Positions 23,859-26,959 of a stretch of DNA of 26,959 nt are shown one piece after another (the first letter of the stretch is position 1; the number at the start of each line of letters is the position of its first letter). The notes beneath the pieces were generated by a model. The model had not been told where the DNA came from and did no database searches. It worked only from the letters and a program-made list of their open reading frames with translations. The stretch covers positions 1 to 26,959 of the forward strand of contig CAAHDP010000407.1 of assembly GCA_900770515.1 (NCBI GenBank). Reading direction: 5' to 3'. This stretch comes from an uncultured Prevotella sp. Lineage in GTDB: Bacteria; Bacteroidota; Bacteroidia; Bacteroidales; Bacteroidaceae. The translations under genes and the position numbers were made by a program.

Positions 23859-23898
23859 AACTTCAGACTTTGGATAAAAAAATGCAAAGTGAGATAAA
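23848..23898 (+). repeat. Stop-codon echoes after the helicase gene
   Basis: AAGTGAGATAAA, which holds the last codons and TAA (23848-23859), recurs exactly at 23887-23898. A weaker copy (TTGGATAAAA, ending near 23879) lies midway, giving a period of about 20 bases. Confidence 0.85.
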
Positions 23899-23911
23899 TT
23901 TATAGCTAGTA

Positions 23912-23951
23912 AAAGCCTCATCTTGGAATCTGTTTCCAGATGAGGCTTTTT
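23912..23951 (+). terminator. Intrinsic terminator after the helicase gene
   Basis: A 12-bp stem (23912-23923 with 23938-23949), extended by GGAA/TTCC past a one-base bulge, is followed by a T run. Confidence 0.9.
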
Positions 23952-23971
23952 AGGTTATAAATTGTAATTTA

Positions 23972-24029
23972 GGGCATAAATATGCAGATAATATGTTAAA
24001 ACTGATGACAAAAAGAAAGATTTATGCCC
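23972..24029 (+). promoter_or_regulatory. 10-bp inverted repeat upstream of the serC promoter
   Basis: GGGCATAAAT (23972-23981) and ATTTATGCCC (24020-24029) are perfect inverted copies 38 bases apart. The right copy ends 25 bases before the -33 box of serC, a place suited to an operator pair. Confidence 0.5.
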
Positions 24030-24054
24030 AAAATGGTAAAAATGTGCAGAAAAA

Positions 24055-24086
24055 TTTGGTAGTTTGAAATAAAAAATGTAATTTCG
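24055..24086 (+). promoter_or_regulatory. Promoter of the serC-serA cluster
   Basis: TTTG at 24055-24058 and TAATTTCG at 24079-24086 (one mismatch to TAnnTTTG) are 20 bases apart. The leader to the serC ATG would be about 110 bases. Confidence 0.65.
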
Positions 24087-24106
24087 CAGTCGTAAGTCCT
24101 AACATA

Positions 24107-24173
24107 AGGTTTGCAGCTAAGCCTATATGGGTGGATTGCGCATGTATGTCTCCTGCTAACAGGAGTAAAATAC
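24107..24173 (+). promoter_or_regulatory. Two-hairpin 5' leader of serC
   Basis: Hairpin 1 pairs AGGTTT (24107-24112) with AAGCCT (24119-24124). Hairpin 2 pairs CTCCTG (24150-24155) with CAGGAG (24160-24165) around CTAA, with an outer GTAT/ATAC (24144-24147, 24170-24173). There is no T run after either, so it is not an obvious terminator-type attenuator. No known riboswitch class is recognised. Confidence 0.45.
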
Positions 24174-24201
24174 GATTAATAACTTAAATAATTATAATAA
24201 G

Positions 24202-25272
24202 ATGAAGAAGTACAATTTTAACGCAGGTCCATCAATGCTTCCACGCGAAGTGATTGAGAACACAGCAAAGCAGATTTTGGATTTTAATGGTTCAGGTCTT
24301 TCATTGATGGAAATCAGCCACCGTGCTAAGGATTTCCAGCCAGTAGTTGATGAGGCAGTCTCCTTATTCAAGGAGCTTCTTGACATTCCTGAGGGTTATT
24401 CCGTAATCTTCCTTGGTGGTGGTGCGTCATTGCAGTTTATGCAGATTCCAGCAAACTTCCTCATCAAGAAGGCTGCCTACATTAATTCTGGCACTTGGGC
24501 TAAGAAGGCAATGAAAGAGGCAAAGCATTTTGGTGAGGTCGTGGAGATCGCATCATCGTCCGACGCCAATTTCACTTTCTATCCACAGGTTCCTAACACT
24601 GTACCAGCCGATTGTGATTACTTGCATTTGACAAGCAACAATACTATATATGGTACCGAACTCCGTGTAGATCCAGATGTAAACGTACCATTGATTTCTG
24701 ATATGTCTTCAGATATCATGAGCCGTCCAGTAGATGTTTCTAAGTATACTGCCATCTATGCAGGTGCTCAGAAGAACCTTTCTATGGCAGGTGTTACTGT
24801 TATCATCGTAAAGGATGATATGCTCGGAAAGGCTCCTCGCGAGCTTCCTACTATGCTCGATTATCGTACTCACGTAGAGAAGGGCAGTATGTTCAATACT
24901 CCTCCTGTTGTTCCTATCTATACCTTGATGGAGAATCTCCGCTGGTTGAAGGCTAATGGTGGTGTTGAGGCTGCTGACAAGCGAGCTCACGAACGTGCAG
25001 AAGTTCTTTATGCTGAAATCGACCGCAACAAACTCTTCAAGGGTACTGTGGAAGAGGCTTCACGCTCATTGATGAACATCTGCTTCGTGATGAACGATGA
25101 GTACAAGGAGTTGGAGAAGCCATTCCTCGACTTCGCTACAGAGCGTGGCATGGTAGGTATCAAGGGTCACCGCTCAGTGGGTGGTTTCCGTGCCAGCTGC
25201 TACAATGCACAGACCATGGAGGGTGTTCAGGCACTCGTCAAGGCCATGCAGGATTTTGAAGCACAACATTAA
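24202..25272 (+). CDS. serC: Phosphoserine aminotransferase
   Basis: SerC transfers an amino group from glutamate to 3-phosphohydroxypyruvate to give phosphoserine, and also acts in pyridoxal phosphate synthesis in many bacteria. The 356-residue length is normal. It begins with the hallmark [13 protein letters not shown], has GGGASLQF near residue 75, and [11 protein letters not shown] near 195, whose Lys holds PLP. The C-terminus has [16 protein letters not shown], which binds the substrate phosphate. It is the first gene of a serC-serA cluster (serA starts 13 bases later), with an upstream promoter and structured leader. Confidence 0.97.
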   Translation: MKKYNFNAGPSMLPREVIENTAKQILDFNGSGLSLMEISHRAKDFQPVVDEAVSLFKELLDIPEGYSVIFLGGGASLQFMQIPANFLIKKAAYINSGTWAKKAMKEAKHFGEVVEIASSSDANFTFYPQVPNTVPADCDYLHLTSNNTIYGTELRVDPDVNVPLISDMSSDIMSRPVDVSKYTAIYAGAQKNLSMAGVTVIIVKDDMLGKAPRELPTMLDYRTHVEKGSMFNTPPVVPIYTLMENLRWLKANGGVEAADKRAHERAEVLYAEIDRNKLFKGTVEEASRSLMNICFVMNDEYKELEKPFLDFATERGMVGIKGHRSVGGFRASCYNAQTMEGVQALVKAMQDFEAQH

Positions 25273-25285
25273 TTTTTGAATTTGT

Positions 25286-26203
25286 ATGAAAGTATTAGTT
25301 GCAACAGAAAAGCCATTCGCAGCGGCTGCTGTGGAAGGCATTAAGAAAGAAATAGAGGGAGCAGGCAACGAATTGGTGCTGCTCGAAAAATATACAGAGA
25401 AAGCTCAGCTTCTCGATGCAGTGAAGGATGTGGACGCGATGATTATCCGCTCTGACAAGGCTGATGCCGAGGTGCTCGATGCAGCAAAGAATCTGAAGAT
25501 TATCGTTCGTGCTGGTGCAGGTTATGATAACATCGATCTTGCTGCTGCTACTGCTCATAACGTAGTGGCTGAGAATACTCCTGGTCAGAACTCTAACGCA
25601 GTAGCTGAGTTGGTATTCGGTCTGCTGGTTTTCACCGTTCGTAATTTCTACAACGGCAAGGCTGGTTCTGAGTTGAAGGGCAAGAAGTTGGGTATCCTGG
25701 CTTTCGGTAATGTTGGTCGAAATGTGGCTCGCATCGCCAAGGGATTTGGCATGGAAGTAGCTGCTTACGATGCATTCTGTCCAGCTGATGTTATCGAGGC
25801 TGCCGGTGTACATGCTGTAAAGTCACAGGATGAGTTGTTCCAGACTTGTGACATCGTTTCTCTTCATATCCCTGCTACTCCAGAGACTATCAAGAGCATC
25901 GACTACAAGACCGTAAACCAGTTGCCTAAGGGTGGCATCCTCATCAATACAGCGCGTAAGGAGGTTATCAATGAGCCTGAGCTCCTGAAACTTCTCGCTG
26001 AGCGTGAGGACTTGAAGTTCATTACTGATATCAAGCCTGATGCTGATGCAGACTTTGCCAAGTTCGAGGGTCGCTACTTCTCAACACCTAAGAAGATGGG
26101 TGCACAGACTGCAGAAGCAAATATCAATGCCGGTATTGCTGCAGCTAAGCAGATTAATGCGTTCTTTAAGGATGGCTGCACAAAATATCAAGTAAATAAA
26201 TAA
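25286..26203 (+). CDS. serA: D-3-phosphoglycerate dehydrogenase, short form with lysine at the catalytic His position
   Basis: SerA oxidises 3-phosphoglycerate to 3-phosphohydroxypyruvate with NAD, the first step of serine synthesis. The 305 residues give only the catalytic domains, with no ACT or allosteric domain, so product feedback by serine is not expected. Motifs: VRAGAGYDNIDL near 73, NAD-binding LGILAFGNVGRNVA near 135, active-site Arg in INTARKEVIN near 230, and TPKKMGAQTAEAN at 267, where the usual catalytic His (PH) is Lys. This is the type IIIK form described for Entamoeba and Bacteroidota-type enzymes. It is downstream of serC and followed by a terminator and a DUF1015 gene. Confidence 0.95.
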   Translation: MKVLVATEKPFAAAAVEGIKKEIEGAGNELVLLEKYTEKAQLLDAVKDVDAMIIRSDKADAEVLDAAKNLKIIVRAGAGYDNIDLAAATAHNVVAENTPGQNSNAVAELVFGLLVFTVRNFYNGKAGSELKGKKLGILAFGNVGRNVARIAKGFGMEVAAYDAFCPADVIEAAGVHAVKSQDELFQTCDIVSLHIPATPETIKSIDYKTVNQLPKGGILINTARKEVINEPELLKLLAEREDLKFITDIKPDADADFAKFEGRYFSTPKKMGAQTAEANINAGIAAAKQINAFFKDGCTKYQVNK

Positions 26204-26220
26204 AAATTAGGATACAAAAA

Positions 26221-26264
26221 AGCTCATAGAGGGTGCTTTAGCCAGTGCCCTTTATGGGCTTTTT
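26221..26264 (+). terminator. Intrinsic terminator after serA
   Basis: A 16-bp stem (26221-26236 with 26245-26260, four wobble pairs) is followed by TTTTT. It lies between serA and the DUF1015 gene, so the latter may rely on read-through or a weak promoter. Confidence 0.85.
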
Positions 26265-26290
26265 ATCTTTACAGACTTCATGATAGACTT

Positions 26291-26307
26291 GCCCTTCGTG
26301 GGCTTTT
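26291..26307 (+). terminator. Small second hairpin before the DUF1015 gene
   Basis: GCCC and GGGC close a five-base loop and are followed by TTTTA. The stem is short, so a terminator role is weak; it could also be an RNA-stability element. Confidence 0.35.
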
Positions 26308-26330
26308 ATTCATTAAAATCAATAAACATT

Positions 26331-26959
26331 ATGGCTATAGTTAAACCATTTAAGGGTATTCGTCCCCCAAAAGATTTAGTTGAGCAAGTTGAGTCTCGTC
26401 CTTACGATGTTCTCAATTCTGAGGAAGCACGTGCCGAGGCAGGCGATAACGAGAAGAGCCTTTATCATATTATTAAACCTGAAATCAATTTCGAACCAGG
26501 TACTTCTGAGTACGATCCTCGTGTTTATGAAAGCGCTGCAGAGAACTTCAGAAAGTTCCAGGAGAATGGCTGGTTGAAACAGGATGATAAGGAACAGTAT
26601 TATATCTATGCACAGACGATGAACGGCAAGACTCAGTATGGTCTTGTGGTAGGTGCGTATGTAAACGACTATATGACGGGTGTCATCAAGAAACATGAGC
26701 TGACACGCCGCGATAAGGAAGAAGACCGTATGAAGCATGTGCGTGTATGCAATGCCAATATCGAACCAGTATTCTTCGCTTATCCTGATAATGAGGTGCT
26801 TAACGAACTTCTGATGCGTTATGCAGCAACAACACCGGAGTATGATTTCATTGCTCCAATTGATGGTTTCCGTCATCAGTTCTGGGTTGTAAGCGATGAT
26901 CAGGATATTGCCACAATTACAGCGGAATTTGCCAAGATGCCTAGCCTTTATATTGCTGA
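26331..26959 (+). CDS. DUF1015 family protein (partial, cut by the window end)
   Basis: The open frame from the ATG at 26331 runs to the window end without a stop, so only 209 residues are seen of a family usually near 410. The start VKPFKGIRPP is the family hallmark, followed by SRPYDVLNSEEAR near residue 27. The sequence stops inside MPSLYIA, which in relatives continues to the DGHHR signature. DUF1015 genes often sit beside serA and serC, as here. The reaction is unknown; a role in serine metabolism is inferred from the neighbourhood. A terminator lies between serA and this gene. Confidence 0.9.
   Translation, partial: MAIVKPFKGIRPPKDLVEQVESRPYDVLNSEEARAEAGDNEKSLYHIIKPEINFEPGTSEYDPRVYESAAENFRKFQENGWLKQDDKEQYYIYAQTMNGKTQYGLVVGAYVNDYMTGVIKKHELTRRDKEEDRMKHVRVCNANIEPVFFAYPDNEVLNELLMRYAATTPEYDFIAPIDGFRHQFWVVSDDQDIATITAEFAKMPSLYIA

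Noticed and set aside
24087..24201. T-box or known riboswitch in the serC leader
   Set aside because: No T-box sequence, no terminator-antiterminator pair and no known riboswitch core can be recognised; only two simple hairpins are seen.

Overview
The window looks like a chromosomal piece of a Bacteroidota genome, most likely Prevotellaceae and close to Segatella (Prevotella) copri. That assignment is an inference. It rests on a promoter form typical of the phylum (TTTG, about 20 bases, TAnnTTTG) found before at least eight transcription units, on weak Shine-Dalgarno signals, and on family content such as a serC-serA-DUF1015 cluster, a GHL10 protein, DUF6057 and MORN proteins, and a lysine-type short SerA. 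I see no insertion sequence, prophage, CRISPR array or rRNA.

Layout. 1-1140: leuB and its terminator. 1227-3567: a three-gene exported-protein operon (TPR protein, metallophosphoesterase lipoprotein, unknown exported protein). 3573-4964: on the minus strand, an orphan sugar aminotransferase behind an unusual leader, which holds a terminator-like hairpin and then a hairpin over the start codon. 5184-5367: tRNA-Cys with promoter and terminator. 5396-6803: a minus-strand operon of an acidic-tailed unknown protein and two small membrane proteins. 6840-10456: rarA, a TRIC-like channel and a GHL10 glycosidase-like protein. 10522-12334: minus-strand ACT protein plus UPF0210. 12335-13587: mltG. 13671-15158: a fusion of two CBM20 starch-binding domains to a HAD phosphatase, behind a structured leader. 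15181-15888: a LytTR regulator whose phosphoacceptor Asp is Ala. 16019-19988: a 14-repeat MORN protein, a YhcH protein and glgB with a histone-H1-like Lys/Thr tail. 20003-23858: DUF6057-like membrane protein, TPR protein and DbpA-like helicase. 23912-26959: serC, serA and a DUF1015 gene cut by the window end.

Two observations stand out. First, the CBM20-CBM20-HAD protein has the domain logic of animal laforin (glycogen-binding module plus phosphatase) built from unrelated bacterial parts, and lies 2.7 kb from glgB. Second, many spacers are built from degenerate direct copies of the last codons and stop codon of the gene before them ('stop-codon echoes'). I count about eleven such junctions, with periods from 6 to 39 bases. 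Two further minus-strand genes end in inverted rather than direct copies.

Spacers over 300 bases: 4825-5227 holds the aminotransferase leader, a candidate small RNA and the tRNA terminator, and 4981-5183 shows nothing else convincing. 23859-24201 holds the helicase stop echoes, a terminator, a 10-bp inverted repeat, the serC promoter and a two-hairpin leader.
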